Part shown: one piece after another, positions 8,605 to 17,423 of the stretch
Position numbering within the stretch: position 1 is the first letter of the stretch
How the letters are laid out: every line of letters begins with the position of its first letter
Translations under genes and position numbers: made by a program
NCBI RefSeq assembly: GCF_042408815.1
Contig: NZ_JBHOQR010000027.1
Location: forward strand, 59,319 to 123,318
Length of the DNA stretch: 64,000 nt
DNA from: Thermoflexus sp042408815
GTDB taxonomy: Bacteria > Chloroflexota > Anaerolineae > Thermoflexales > Thermoflexaceae
Direction: 5' to 3'
Notes under the pieces: model-generated
Told to the model about the DNA's origin: nothing
Database searches by the model: none
What the model saw: only the letters and a program-made list of their open reading frames with translations

Positions 8605-10475
8605 GGGATCACCTCCCGGGCTTCGCTGGAGATCATCACAATCCGCTCCTCATCGTTCTCCAGAGCGCGACGGACCCCTTCGAGGATCTCATTCACTGTG
8701 AACGGCCGGCCATCATATTTCAGCACCCGCTGGGGGATCCGAAATCCGGTCATCTCCCGGATCAGGTTCCCCAGCTGACCGGAGTAATTGTTCTCGATCA
8801 GAATCACGCGGCGGGCCTGCCGCAGGATCGCCCCCACTGGCTCGGCCGGGAAGGGCCGCATCATCCGGATCTGAAGGAAATTGAAGGTCAGCCCATTCAA
8901 GGTCGCGAGCTCCTCCAGCGCATCCAGGATCGCGCCTTTGGTGGTCCCCCACCCCACCAGGGTCACCTGGGCATCCGCAGGGCCGTAGAGGGTGAACTTC
9001 TTGCTGTCCGGGATCTCCCGGGCAGCCAGCTCCAGCTTGCGCATCCGTTTATCCATTTGCTCTAGGCGATGCACCACCCCTTCGGAGATATGACCCTTGG
9101 GGTTATGCTCATCGGTGGTGGTCCAGAAGATAACGCCCTCCGTGCCGGGGACCACCCATGGGGAGATGCCGCTTTCGGTCACCGCGTGGCGCAGGTAGCC
9201 ATCCTGCTGGCCCGCCGGCTGATAGCGGATTCCCCGATCGATCACCAGATGACGGGTTTCGAAGCGAGGCACCGTGGTATAGCTGCTGGCCAGGTACTTA
9301 TCCAACAGCACGATCACAGGCATCTGGTAACGATCGGCCCAGTTAAAAGCCTCGAAGCTATCGTAGAAAGCTTCCACCACATCCCCTGGGGCGATGACGA
9401 TATGGGGGAACTCTCCATGGGCAGGATGGAGGGCAAATCCGAGATCGGCCTGCTCCGTGCGAGTAGGGAGACCCGTGCTGGGGCCGCCGCGCTGATAGAG
9501 GAACACGACTAGACCCGGCGCCTCGGTGATGGCCGCGAAACCGATGCCCTCCGGCATCAGGGCAAAGCCCGGCCCCGCTGTGGAGGTCGAGGCCCGGGCG
9601 CCCGCATGGGCGGCACCGACCGCCATGTTGATCGCCGAGATTTCATCCTCCGTCTGGATGACCACCACGTTGTATTGGCTCTGGACCGCTTCCAGATACG
9701 TGCTTTCATCCGTCGCCGGGCTGATCGGGTAGTAGGTCTGGACGCCCAGCCCAGCCTGAAGCTTACCCAGCGCCACCGCCTGCACACCGCGGATCAGGAT
9801 GTGGTCCTCACGTCGCCCCCGCTTGCGAACCTTCCATGGAAAGTCGTTACCGAAATTTTCGCGTACATAATCATAAGTGACCCGCAAAGCCTGGATGTTC
9901 AAGTCCGCCAATCGGGCCCGACGCCCCTTAAACTGCTCCCGGATCACCTCGGCAACGAGATCGAAATCGTAATCCAGAACCGCCAGGGTGGCCCCCAGAG
10001 CCACGGTGTTTCGCATGATGTCGTATTGGCGATACTCCGCCGCCTTGCCAAAAGGCTCCAGCGCTCGACGGATCATCTCAAAATATGGCACCGGATAAAG
10101 CCGCAGATCTTCCCGCTTCAGGCGATCCCGGATGTCTCCCAGATCCGCATCGTAGATGATCCCGCCCCCCGTAACCACTTCGTGCACGTGTCCATGATGC
10201 GTGGGGAACTCGGGGTTGTGATGGTGGTCCCCGAAGAGGGTTTCCTCATCCAGCGCAGCCAGGAGATGAACCTCTTCAACAGGGGCATGGACGGGATCCT
10301 CAGCAACCCGAACCCGATAATAGCTGTGCTTGCCCATAATGTTGGAATGGTATTCGATATTGGCGAACACATAGAGCCCACCCCGATTGAAGGCTTTCGC
10401 AAGGGTTTCCGCCGCCACATTGATCCCACTGCCCTGAGGCCCCCCGATCATCCAGGAGACGAACCGTTTCGGCAT
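8589..10475 (-). CDS. korA: 2-oxoacid:ferredoxin oxidoreductase, fused gamma/alpha subunit
   Basis: 628 residues. About 1-190 is the gamma domain (SWMIGGPQGSGINVAAET; FANIEYHSNIMGKHS) and about 195-628 the alpha subunit, with the YYPISPATDESTYLE CoA/ThDP-domain motif, STAGPGFALMPEGIGFAAIT and QRGGPSTGLPTRTEQADL. The start ATG 10475 has a good GGAGG 10 bases upstream. A longer open frame runs back to 11717 through the leader and the antisense of the MaoC gene and is not real. Transcription should start near 10641 from a consensus promoter, giving an unusually long, structured leader. Confidence 0.93.
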   Translation of the reverse strand: MPKRFVSWMIGGPQGSGINVAAETLAKAFNRGGLYVFANIEYHSNIMGKHSYYRVRVAEDPVHAPVEEVHLLAALDEETLFGDHHHNPEFPTHHGHVHEVVTGGGIIYDADLGDIRDRLKREDLRLYPVPYFEMIRRALEPFGKAAEYRQYDIMRNTVALGATLAVLDYDFDLVAEVIREQFKGRRARLADLNIQALRVTYDYVRENFGNDFPWKVRKRGRREDHILIRGVQAVALGKLQAGLGVQTYYPISPATDESTYLEAVQSQYNVVVIQTEDEISAINMAVGAAHAGARASTSTAGPGFALMPEGIGFAAITEAPGLVVFLYQRGGPSTGLPTRTEQADLGFALHPAHGEFPHIVIAPGDVVEAFYDSFEAFNWADRYQMPVIVLLDKYLASSYTTVPRFETRHLVIDRGIRYQPAGQQDGYLRHAVTESGISPWVVPGTEGVIFWTTTDEHNPKGHISEGVVHRLEQMDKRMRKLELAAREIPDSKKFTLYGPADAQVTLVGWGTTKGAILDALEELATLNGLTFNFLQIRMMRPFPAEPVGAILRQARRVILIENNYSGQLGNLIREMTGFRIPQRVLKYDGRPFTVNEILEGVRRALENDEERIVMISSEAREVIPWPMR

Positions 10476-10508
10476 GGCACCTGCCTCCTTCCTTGAGAGT
10501 AAGGATAA

Positions 10509-10630
10509 GGGACGGATCGGCCGCCTGCGCGTCTCACCCGTCCCTCGATCGAACATCCCCTTGAGGCCATGGGCCTCCTCAAGGGGTCCAACGACCCGGC
10601 CGGCGTGGGGGGCACCTGCCGCCCCCCCAT
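10509..10630 (-). promoter_or_regulatory. Structured 5' leader of korAB with three hairpins
   Basis: Three inverted repeats lie between the predicted transcript start and korA. In transcript order they are GGGGGC/GCCCCC (about 10606-10629), a perfect 10-bp stem of CCCCTTGAGG with CCTCAAGGGG (10557-10586), and GGGACGG/CCGTCCC (10509-10544). The last is followed on the minus strand by TTATCCTT. No known riboswitch or T-box core was recognised. It may control attenuation or RNA stability; function is inferred only from structure and position. Confidence 0.5.
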
Positions 10631-10647
10631 CCCAGTGCTTTTCATCA

Positions 10648-10676
10648 AGTATACCCGGGATAGGGGCGATTGTAAA
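10648..10676 (-). promoter_or_regulatory. Sigma-70-type promoter for korAB
   Basis: On the minus strand: -35 TTTACA (10676-10671), a 17-base spacer and -10 TATACT (10653-10648). It sits about 170 bases upstream of the korA start. Confidence 0.7.
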
Positions 10677-10695
10677 ATTCATAACAGATGAAAAA

Positions 10696-10738
10696 GGGGG
10701 AACACCCCCGGATTGGGGGTATCCCCCCCATTTGGGGG
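10696..10738. repeat. Alternating G5/C5 run cluster
   Basis: Five homopolymer blocks alternate with short spacers: G5 (10696-10700), C5 (10705-10709), G5 (10715-10719), C7 (10723-10729), G5 (10734-10738). Any neighbouring pair can form a hairpin, so several exclusive folds are possible. It lies just upstream of the korAB promoter and downstream of the MaoC gene. It may act as a terminator-like barrier for the latter, though there is no T run. Confidence 0.5.
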
Positions 10739-10876
10739 ATGCCGCCGATGCTCTGGATGCCCATTGCATTCGCTCAGGAATGGACGTCCACCTTCGGGAG
10801 GGCGCTGGGGAAAGCTCGCTGGTCTGACCATGGTATGGATAAGGAACCGAGATGGGGAAAGGGGGAACAGGCCGCT

Positions 10877-11368
10877 TCATCGCTGTTCGAGGTTCATGCC
10901 TTCTGCCCCCCGCGCGCGAATCAGGAGGGTCCACTGGCCCTTTTGCACCACCTCGCCCCGCTGATTCCGAACCTCCACGCTGAAGATCACAAATCCTGCC
11001 CGGCCATTTGGTGCGGGGCGCTTTTGAGTCACCTCGATTTCCACATAGATCGTATCCCCGATGCGGATGGGGGCTCGGAATCTCCACTCCAAGCCAGTGA
11101 AGGCTTCCACGGTCTCCTCCAGGAACCCCAGCCGAGTCGCCAATCCCGAAGCAATGGCCAAGCCGAGCAGCCCGTGGGCAATCCGTTCCCCAAAGATCGT
11201 GCCCCGGGCGTATTCCGCGTCCGTATGGAGCGGCGTGTAATCGCCGGATAGCCCGGCGAACATCACAATGTCCGTCTCCGTCACCGTGCGGCCCGGGGTG
11301 CGCACCTTCCAGCCGATCTCCAGGTCCTCGAAATACAGTCCCCGAGTGAGCGCTCTCTCTTCGGACAT
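10877..11368 (-). CDS. MaoC-like (R)-specific enoyl-CoA hydratase/dehydratase
   Basis: A 163-residue single hot-dog-fold protein. The hydratase motif is visible at FAGLSGDYTPLHTDAEYA (Asp and His of the catalytic dyad), followed by GERIAHGLLGLAIASGL. Such proteins hydrate trans-2-enoyl-CoA or dehydrate 3-hydroxyacyl-CoA; the acyl chain is unknown. The start ATG 11368 follows GGGAGGCATCGCCC. It has its own promoter, divergent from the SIS gene. Confidence 0.85.
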   Translation of the reverse strand: MSEERALTRGLYFEDLEIGWKVRTPGRTVTETDIVMFAGLSGDYTPLHTDAEYARGTIFGERIAHGLLGLAIASGLATRLGFLEETVEAFTGLEWRFRAPIRIGDTIYVEIEVTQKRPAPNGRAGFVIFSVEVRNQRGEVVQKGQWTLLIRARGAEGMNLEQR

Positions 11369-11468
11369 GGGCGATGCCTCCCGTGAGAAGGGATTTCCAT
11401 TCACCGATTGGATGCCCAGCGCGTGGGGCGATCTCCATCGCCTGAAAGGATCCGCGATCATGCCTTGA

Positions 11469-11497
11469 AGTATAATCGGCTCGAGGGGTGCCCTCAA
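11469..11497 (-). promoter_or_regulatory. Promoter for the MaoC gene, overlapping a divergent -10
   Basis: On the minus strand: -35 TTGAGG (11497-11492), a 17-base spacer and -10 TATACT (11474-11469). On the plus strand TATAAT (11471-11476) overlaps the same bases and could be the -10 for the SIS gene, so the two divergent promoters would share sequence. Confidence 0.6.
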
Positions 11498-11549
11498 GCA
11501 TGAACCCGGCTTTCCAGACTTCCATAGATCCGGCTCGTGGAGACTCCGG

Positions 11550-12581
11550 ATGTGGGTGGAACAGGAGATCCGACAACAGCCTGAGGTCGCCGATCGCCTG
11601 ATCCGCGAAGGATGGGAGGAATCGCGGCAGATCGTGAACGCTGTGCGTCGTTTTCAACCGGCGCTGGCGGTGCTGGCCGCGCGGGGAAGCTCCGACAACG
11701 CCGCCCGATATGGGCAATACCTACTGGGGGCCTTCGCCGGTCTCCCGGCCGCCCTCGCCACCCCTTCTCTCATCACCTTCTACCGTCGACCCCCTCGCAT
11801 GGACCACGCGTGGGTAATCGGGATCTCCCAATCCGGCCGCTCACCGGACATTGTGGAGGTCATCCGAGAAGCTCGACATCAGGGCGGATGGACCCTGGCC
11901 ATCACCAATGATCCTGCCTCTCCCCTCGCCTCGGCCGCCCACGCGGTCCTTCCCCTGCGGGCAGGGGAGGAACGCGCGGTGGCTGCCACCAAGACCTATA
12001 CGGCGCAGCTGATCGCTCTCGCCCTCCTGGTCACGGCCTGGACCGAAGACGCCGCCATGCGGGAGGATCTGCTCCGGTTGCCAGAAGCCATCGCCCAGGC
12101 GCTGGACACGGAGGAGGCCGCCCAGGAGGCGGCAGCATTCTGGCAGCGGGTCGTCCACGGGGTGGTGATCGGCAGGGGTTTCAATTATGCGACGGCGTTC
12201 GAGGTCGCCCTCAAGCTCAAGGAATTGGCTTACATCGTGGCGGAGCCGTATTCCTCGGCGGATTTCCTCCATGGGCCCATCGCCCTGGTGGAGCCGGGCT
12301 TCCCGGTGTTCCTGATCGCTCCGGGTTCGACCTTCCGCTCCGAAATGGAAAGCCTGGCCCGCCTGCTTCGGGAGCGGGAGGCCCATCTCACGCTCTGCAG
12401 CGAAGATCACGGGCTGCTCGCCATGGCGGATGTGCGCCTCCCGCTGCCCCCGGTTCCGGAGTGGCTCTCACCGATGGTGGCTGTGATCCCTGGCCAGTGG
12501 TTCGCCGTCTCCCTCGCCCGATGGAAAGGACTGGATCCAGACCGGCCGCGAGGCTTACAGAAGGTCACTCAAACGCGATGA
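11550..12581 (+). CDS. SIS-domain sugar-phosphate isomerase, GlmS C-terminal-like
   Basis: 343 residues forming two SIS domains, like the isomerase half of glucosamine-6-phosphate synthase without the glutaminase domain (no N-terminal Cys). Sugar-phosphate-binding segments are AARGSSDNAARY, IGISQSGRSPDIVEV, TNDPASPLASAA and, in the second domain, VVIGRGFNYATAFEVALKLK and AYIVAEPYSSADFLHGPIAL. It probably acts on an amino-sugar phosphate (deaminase or isomerase, AgaS/FrlB-like); the exact substrate is open. Confidence 0.85.
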   Translation: MWVEQEIRQQPEVADRLIREGWEESRQIVNAVRRFQPALAVLAARGSSDNAARYGQYLLGAFAGLPAALATPSLITFYRRPPRMDHAWVIGISQSGRSPDIVEVIREARHQGGWTLAITNDPASPLASAAHAVLPLRAGEERAVAATKTYTAQLIALALLVTAWTEDAAMREDLLRLPEAIAQALDTEEAAQEAAAFWQRVVHGVVIGRGFNYATAFEVALKLKELAYIVAEPYSSADFLHGPIALVEPGFPVFLIAPGSTFRSEMESLARLLREREAHLTLCSEDHGLLAMADVRLPLPPVPEWLSPMVAVIPGQWFAVSLARWKGLDPDRPRGLQKVTQTR

Positions 12582-12615
12582 ACCAAGGGTGCAGACCTTC
12601 CCCGGGAGTGTTTTC

Positions 12616-13848
12616 ATGAGCGAGTGGGAGGAACTTGAGCAGGCTCCCATCCCTTACCTCACGGTATCCCAGCTGGCCGCCCATCTGAAGGAAGCGATCG
12701 AATCCCGCTTCGCCTGGGGGGATCTGTGGGTGGAGGGAGAAGTAGGGGATCTCCGCCCTACGGCGCCGGGTCACATCTTCTTCTCACTAAAAGAAGGGCG
12801 GGCCCAGATCACCTGTGTCATCTGGCGGACGCAGGCGGCCCGGATGGGCCAGCTGCCGGCGAACGGACAGACCATTGTGGCGCGCGGGCGGATCGGTTAC
12901 TACGAGGATCGAGGGGATTGCCGTCTGTATGTGGATCGCTGGCTTCCCATCGGCCTGGGCCAGCGATTCCTGGCCCTCGAGGCGTTAAAGCGCCGGCTGG
13001 AGGCGGAGGGGCTGTTCGATCCCGCCCGCAAGCGGACGCTGCCTCCGTTCCCCCGCCGGATCGGCGTGGTGACCTCGCCGGCGGGAGCAGCTTTTCGGGA
13101 CATCCTGAACATCCTCCGACGACGATGGCCCCTGGCCGAGGTGATCCTCTCCCCCACGGTTGTCCAGGGAGATGATGCTCCCCTTTCGATCGCCATGGCG
13201 TTGGAGAGTCTCCGAAGGGTGGCCGGGGTGGATCTGGCTATCGTCGCACGGGGTGGAGGGTCCAATGAGGAGCTTTGGGCTTTCAACGACGAGCGGGTGG
13301 TTCGGGCGGTAGCGTCCTCGCCGTTTCCAGTGGTCTCGGGCGTCGGCCATGCGATCGATCTCACCCTGACGGATGCCGTCGCCGATGTGCACGCGCCCAC
13401 GCCCTCCGCGGCGGCGGAGCTGGCCACTCCGGATCGGGACGCGGTGATCGCTCAGATCGCCGGATGGCGGGATCGCCTGGAGCAGGCGATGCGCGCCCAC
13501 CTGGAGCGGGCAGGGCAGGCCCTGACAACCCTGCGTGCGCGCCTGCAGGCCCACACACCTGAGCGGGAGCTGCACGCTCGTCTGGAGCGTCTGCACCGGC
13601 TGCAGACCCGGCTGAGGAGCGCGATCCGCCAGCAGATCCTGCAAGCGGAAGCCCAGTGGGGCTACCATCAGGCCCGACTGGAGGCACTAAACCCCCGCGC
13701 CGTCCTGGCCCGGGGCTACGCCTTGGTCCGCCGGGCCGACGGCCGCCTGGTCACCCGGGCGGATCAGGTCCAGCCTGGCGAGCCGCTTACCGTGCAGTGG
13801 ATCGACGGGGAGGTCCCGGTGCGCGTGGAAGGAGGTTCCCCAGGATGA
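12616..13848 (+). CDS. xseA: Exodeoxyribonuclease VII large subunit
   Basis: The catalytic subunit (410 residues) of ExoVII, which degrades single-stranded DNA to oligonucleotides. The N-terminal OB fold covers about 10-105 (LWVEGEVGDLRPTAPGHIFF). The catalytic region contains RIGVVTSPAGAAFRDILNIL, ARGGGSNEELWAFNDERVVR and SGVGHAIDLTLTDAVAD, and a long coiled coil follows. An in-frame ATG lies nine codons upstream (12589); 12616 fits the family N-terminus. No xseB is seen next to it. It overlaps psuG by four bases. Confidence 0.95.
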   Translation: MSEWEELEQAPIPYLTVSQLAAHLKEAIESRFAWGDLWVEGEVGDLRPTAPGHIFFSLKEGRAQITCVIWRTQAARMGQLPANGQTIVARGRIGYYEDRGDCRLYVDRWLPIGLGQRFLALEALKRRLEAEGLFDPARKRTLPPFPRRIGVVTSPAGAAFRDILNILRRRWPLAEVILSPTVVQGDDAPLSIAMALESLRRVAGVDLAIVARGGGSNEELWAFNDERVVRAVASSPFPVVSGVGHAIDLTLTDAVADVHAPTPSAAAELATPDRDAVIAQIAGWRDRLEQAMRAHLERAGQALTTLRARLQAHTPERELHARLERLHRLQTRLRSAIRQQILQAEAQWGYHQARLEALNPRAVLARGYALVRRADGRLVTRADQVQPGEPLTVQWIDGEVPVRVEGGSPG

Positions 13849-14759
13849 ACGCCTATTTCCGCTTCGGCCCCCACGTGGAAGAAGCCCGAACGCGCCGCCA
13901 GCCGATCGTCGCCCTGGAGACGGTGGTGGTCGCCTTCGGCCTTCCCCGACCGGCCAACCTCCATGTCGCCCACAAGATGGAGGAAACCATCCGCACCGAG
14001 GGAGCGGTCCCGGCGACCATCGGGCTCTTGGAAGGACAGATCGTCGTTGGCCTGACGCCGGCTGAGCTCGAGCGATTCGCAGGAGACGAGGAAATTCGGA
14101 AGGTGAGCCGGCGCGATCTCCCGATCGTCCTGGCGCGTCGCCAGATCGGTGCCACTACGGTGGCGACCACCGCCTGGGCCGCCGCGCGGGCCGGGATCCG
14201 AGTAGTCGCCACGGGCGGGATCGGCGGGGTGCACCGGGGGGCGCCGTTCGATGTTTCGAACGACCTGCCGACACTGGCCACAGAGCCCGTCGTGGTGGTC
14301 TGCTCTGGAGCCAAGGCGATCCTGGATCTGCAGGCCACCCGGGAATGGCTGGAGACCTATGGGGTCCCGATCCTGGGGTGGGGCACGGAGACCCTGCCCG
14401 CTTTTTACAGCGCGTCCAGTGGTCTGCCGGTAGACGCCCGGGTGGATTCGGCGGAGGAGATCGCCCGCATCGCCCGAATCCATTGGGCACTGGGGGGGAA
14501 AGGGATCCTGGTGACCGTTCCACCCCCCGCCCCGGTGGCGGTGCCGCTGGATCGACTGGAGGGAGTGATCCGAGAGGCCCTTGAGGAAGCGGAGAAGCAC
14601 GGGATTCGGGGATGGGCGGTGACGCCCTTCCTCCTGGCCCGTGTAGCGGAGCGGACCGGGGGGGAAAGCGTGCGGGTAAATCATGCCCTGCTGGTCGAAA
14701 ACGCCCGCATCGCCGCCCGCATTGCGCGGGCCCTAAAGGCGTTATTCCAGGAGCCATGA
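13845..14759 (+). CDS. psuG: Pseudouridine-5'-phosphate glycosidase
   Basis: Reversibly splits pseudouridine 5'-phosphate into uracil and ribose 5-phosphate, a rare C-C glycosidic cleavage. At 304 residues it has normal length. Family segments are VALETVVVAFGLPRPAN, ATIGLLEGQIVVGLT, RRDLPIVLARRQIGATTVAT, VVATGGIGGVHRGA and DVSNDLPTLA. The usual partner kinase gene (psuK) is not adjacent. The ATGA overlap with xseA and the Shine-Dalgarno GGAAGGAGG support this start. Confidence 0.95.
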   Translation: MNAYFRFGPHVEEARTRRQPIVALETVVVAFGLPRPANLHVAHKMEETIRTEGAVPATIGLLEGQIVVGLTPAELERFAGDEEIRKVSRRDLPIVLARRQIGATTVATTAWAAARAGIRVVATGGIGGVHRGAPFDVSNDLPTLATEPVVVVCSGAKAILDLQATREWLETYGVPILGWGTETLPAFYSASSGLPVDARVDSAEEIARIARIHWALGGKGILVTVPPPAPVAVPLDRLEGVIREALEEAEKHGIRGWAVTPFLLARVAERTGGESVRVNHALLVENARIAARIARALKALFQEP

Positions 14760-14769
14760 GGGACAGGCG

Positions 14770-15432
14770 ATGGAAACCATCTCGGTATTCGAACGATACG
14801 CCGCCCGTTACGACGCCTGGTATGAAGGGCCGGTGGGCCGGGGAGCCTACCGCTCGGAGGTGATGGCGCTGGCCCCTCTGCTGACCCGCTGCCCGTCCCC
14901 CTATCTGGAGATCGGCGTAGGATCCGGGCGCTTCGCTCAGGCCCTTGGCGTCGGTTTTGGGATCGATCCCGCGCGAGAGCCCCTCCGAAGGGCGGCAGCT
15001 CGGGGGATCCGGGTGGCTCAGGCCGTGGGGGAACGGCTCCCATTCCGTGACGGCGTCTTCGGCGGAGTGCTCCTGGTGGTCACCCTGTGCTTTGTGGAGG
15101 ATCCCCTCCGGGTTTTGCAGGAAGCCTATCGGGTGCTGCGGGCGGACGGAGGGCTGGTGCTCGGGATGATCCTGGCGGAGAGCCCGTGGGCGGCCTACTA
15201 CCAGGAGAAAGGCCGTCAGGGACATCCCTTTTATTCCATCGCGCGGTTCTACTCCCGCCAGGATCTGGAAGCATGGCTGGAGCAGGCAGGATTTCGGGTG
15301 GTTGAATATCGCTCCACTCTTTTCCAGGCTCCGGATGCTCCGGAGATCCGGGAGGAAGAGGCCCTCCCGGGCTTTGACCCTAAGGCCGGCTTCACCGGGA
15401 TCCTGGCGCGGCGGATTGAAGATGTCGGATGA
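14770..15432 (+). CDS. SAM-dependent class I methyltransferase
   Basis: 220 residues with a Rossmann-like methyltransferase fold. SAM-binding motif I reads YLEIGVGSGRFAQALG (about residues 45-60), followed by GIDPAREPL and the acidic/hydrophobic segment GERLPFRDGVFGGVLLV typical of the Methyltransf_11 family. Substrate unknown. It lies 10 bases after psuG and is probably in the same operon. Confidence 0.8.
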   Translation: METISVFERYAARYDAWYEGPVGRGAYRSEVMALAPLLTRCPSPYLEIGVGSGRFAQALGVGFGIDPAREPLRRAAARGIRVAQAVGERLPFRDGVFGGVLLVVTLCFVEDPLRVLQEAYRVLRADGGLVLGMILAESPWAAYYQEKGRQGHPFYSIARFYSRQDLEAWLEQAGFRVVEYRSTLFQAPDAPEIREEEALPGFDPKAGFTGILARRIEDVG

Positions 15433-15617
15433 ATTCGACCTCCGGCCAAAAGGCTTCTCCCGTCGGCGAAGATCGTCGCCCGGCGCGCAGCGCCTATGGA
15501 AGGCCGATTTCAATCCATGCAAGAGGCCTTCAGCCAATGGCCGGCCTCCGCTGGCCAGAGAGGTGTTCACGCCGGCGAAAGACCCAGCAGGCAATGCGCG
15601 AGCGGGGAGAGGGCCGG

Positions 15618-16430
15618 ATGGGCAACAAACTCACAAAAGCACGAGAGGTTTTCCAGAGGGAGGGGCTTCGCGGCTTCGCCCGGGAGGCCTTCTGGTTCCC
15701 CTATCGAAGAGCGATCTCCATGCTCGCCGCAATCCGCGGACAGCAGCGCTTGAGGGTTGGCGAAGTTGCTCTCCTCTTCCATATTCAATCCTACGCGGAG
15801 GCCCTCCATCTGATCCAGACCTTTCAAACCGAGAACGAATGCCTGCGGTATCTGGCGAACCGCTTGCATGAAGGAGATGTGTTCTGGGATGTAGGAGCCT
15901 ATCACGGCCTTTATGCAATGCTCGCCGCCCGTCTCGGTGGCCAGGTCATCGCCTTCGAACCGTATGGGCCCAATGCCCAACGGATCCAGGAGAACGCCCG
16001 GCTCAACCGGTGCGAAGATCACATCCAGGTTATGACGCTGGCGCTCTCCGATCGATATGGCATAGCCTTCTTCGACGTGCAGGGCGGACAGCGATCGTTC
16101 ATGATGGGGCACATCGCCGACGGCCCTCGATCCGCCCTGAACGTTCGAACGGCCCCGGGGGACAGCCTTGTGGCTTCCGGGATCGCGGCACCGGACGTGA
16201 TCAAAATCGATGTGGAGGGCCATGAGCTTCATGTGCTGTGGGGGATGCGGGAGACCTTGCGCCATTACGTGCGCGCCATGATTTGTGAGGTGCACGCGGA
16301 CTATCTGGCCCGACATGGCATGTCCGGATTGGTGGAGCGCTTTTTGCAAAGCCTGGGATTCAGGGTCTTCCGCATCCGCGATCGATGGACGGAGTATTTC
16401 CTCGCTGCAGAAAGGGTTGCCGAGCCATGA
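15618..16430 (+). CDS. FkbM-family methyltransferase
   Basis: A 270-residue SAM-dependent methyltransferase of the FkbM type, which O-methylates sugars or polyketide-like substrates. Motifs are FWDVGAYHGLYAMLAARLG, VIAFEPYGPNAQRIQENARL and DVIKIDVEGHELHVLWGM. The start ATG 15618 (after GAGAGGGCCGG) gives the best N-terminus; the open frame extends to 15429 but that part is poorly protein-like. The 185 bases before it hold nothing else recognisable. Its stop overlaps the mevalonate kinase start (ATGA, 16427-16430). Confidence 0.85.
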   Translation: MGNKLTKAREVFQREGLRGFAREAFWFPYRRAISMLAAIRGQQRLRVGEVALLFHIQSYAEALHLIQTFQTENECLRYLANRLHEGDVFWDVGAYHGLYAMLAARLGGQVIAFEPYGPNAQRIQENARLNRCEDHIQVMTLALSDRYGIAFFDVQGGQRSFMMGHIADGPRSALNVRTAPGDSLVASGIAAPDVIKIDVEGHELHVLWGMRETLRHYVRAMICEVHADYLARHGMSGLVERFLQSLGFRVFRIRDRWTEYFLAAERVAEP

Positions 16431-17407
16431 TGGCAGAGACCCGCCTTCCCGTGGAAGCCTCCGCCTGCGGCAAGGTGATCCTGCTGGGGGAGCATGCGGT
16501 GGTTTACGGCCGTCCCGCCCTCGCCGTCCCAGTGTGTGGGTTGCGAGCCCGGGCGCGGGCAGAGCCCCTTCCCCCAGGATCCGGATGTTGGATCGAGGCG
16601 CTGGACACCGGGGAGAGGCTCCGGCTCTCCGAGGCGCCCCCAGATCACCCACTGGCCATGGCCGTTCGCCTGGCCCTGGAACATCTGGCCCTTCCCGAAC
16701 CGGACCTTCGGCTGGTGCTGCGCTCGGAGCTGCCCATCGCCAGTGGGTTGGGAAGCGGCGCCGCCGTGTCGGCAGCACTGGTACGGGGGATCTTCCGGTG
16801 GTCCGGCCAGTCCCCTGATCCAGAGCTTGTCTCCGCCCTGGTCTACGAGGTCGAGAAGCGTCATCACGGGACCCCTAGCGGGATCGACAACACCGTGATC
16901 GCCTACGAGCGCCCCCTCCGCTTCGTCCGGGGGCAACCGCCTGTGTTCCTCTCCATTGCCCGGCCCTTCACGCTGGTCATCGCCGATTCCGGTATCCCCA
17001 GCCCGACGCGGGAGACCGTGGCCACGGTGCGGATGGCATGGGAACGGGAGCCGGACCGATACGAACGGTTGTTCGACGCCATCGCCGCCCTGGTGCGAGA
17101 AGCGGAGGCTTGCCTGGCCTCCGGCCGGATCGAGGATCTGGGCCCGCTCCTGGACACCAATCACCAGCTGCTCAGGGAACTGGGGGTTTCCTCGCCAGCC
17201 CTGGATCATCTCACCCGGATCGCCCGGGAGGCCGGCGCCATGGGGGCCAAGCTGACCGGCGGCGGACGGGGAGGTCATCTGATCGCCCTGGTGCCCCCAG
17301 AGCAGGCGGAGCCGGTGGCCCGCGCCTTGCAGGCGGCCGGCGCGCGGGCCACTTACCGGACCGAGATCCCGGCCACCCTGTCGATGGAGTCGCCCCTTCG
17401 GCGCTGA
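16427..17407 (+). CDS. mvk: Mevalonate kinase
   Basis: A GHMP-fold kinase (326 residues) that phosphorylates mevalonate in the isoprenoid pathway. Motif 1 is SACGKVILLGEHAVVYGRPA, motif 2 is LPIASGLGSGAAVSAAL (ATP-binding) and motif 3 is GAMGAKLTGGGRGGHLIAL. HHGTPSGIDNTVIAYE contains the catalytic Asp. Its presence indicates a mevalonate route rather than only the MEP pathway in this bacterium. No other mevalonate gene is in the window. Two adjacent in-frame ATGs (16427, 16430) make the start ambiguous by one residue. Confidence 0.93.
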   Translation: MMAETRLPVEASACGKVILLGEHAVVYGRPALAVPVCGLRARARAEPLPPGSGCWIEALDTGERLRLSEAPPDHPLAMAVRLALEHLALPEPDLRLVLRSELPIASGLGSGAAVSAALVRGIFRWSGQSPDPELVSALVYEVEKRHHGTPSGIDNTVIAYERPLRFVRGQPPVFLSIARPFTLVIADSGIPSPTRETVATVRMAWEREPDRYERLFDAIAALVREAEACLASGRIEDLGPLLDTNHQLLRELGVSSPALDHLTRIAREAGAMGAKLTGGGRGGHLIALVPPEQAEPVARALQAAGARATYRTEIPATLSMESPLRR

Positions 17408-17423
17408 ATCCGGAGGCGCTCCC

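Noticed and set aside
10509..10640. T-box or TPP riboswitch in the korAB leader
   Set aside because: The T-box core motif and the TPP helices were looked for and not found; kept only as an unnamed structured leader.
8589..11717. A 1042-codon open frame on the minus strand
   Set aside because: Only the last 628 codons (from ATG 10475) match the oxidoreductase; the rest crosses the leader and the antisense of the MaoC gene.
13764..15594. Long minus-strand frames opposite psuG and the methyltransferase
   Set aside because: Gly/Pro/Arg-rich antisense shadows; the plus-strand genes have clear family motifs.
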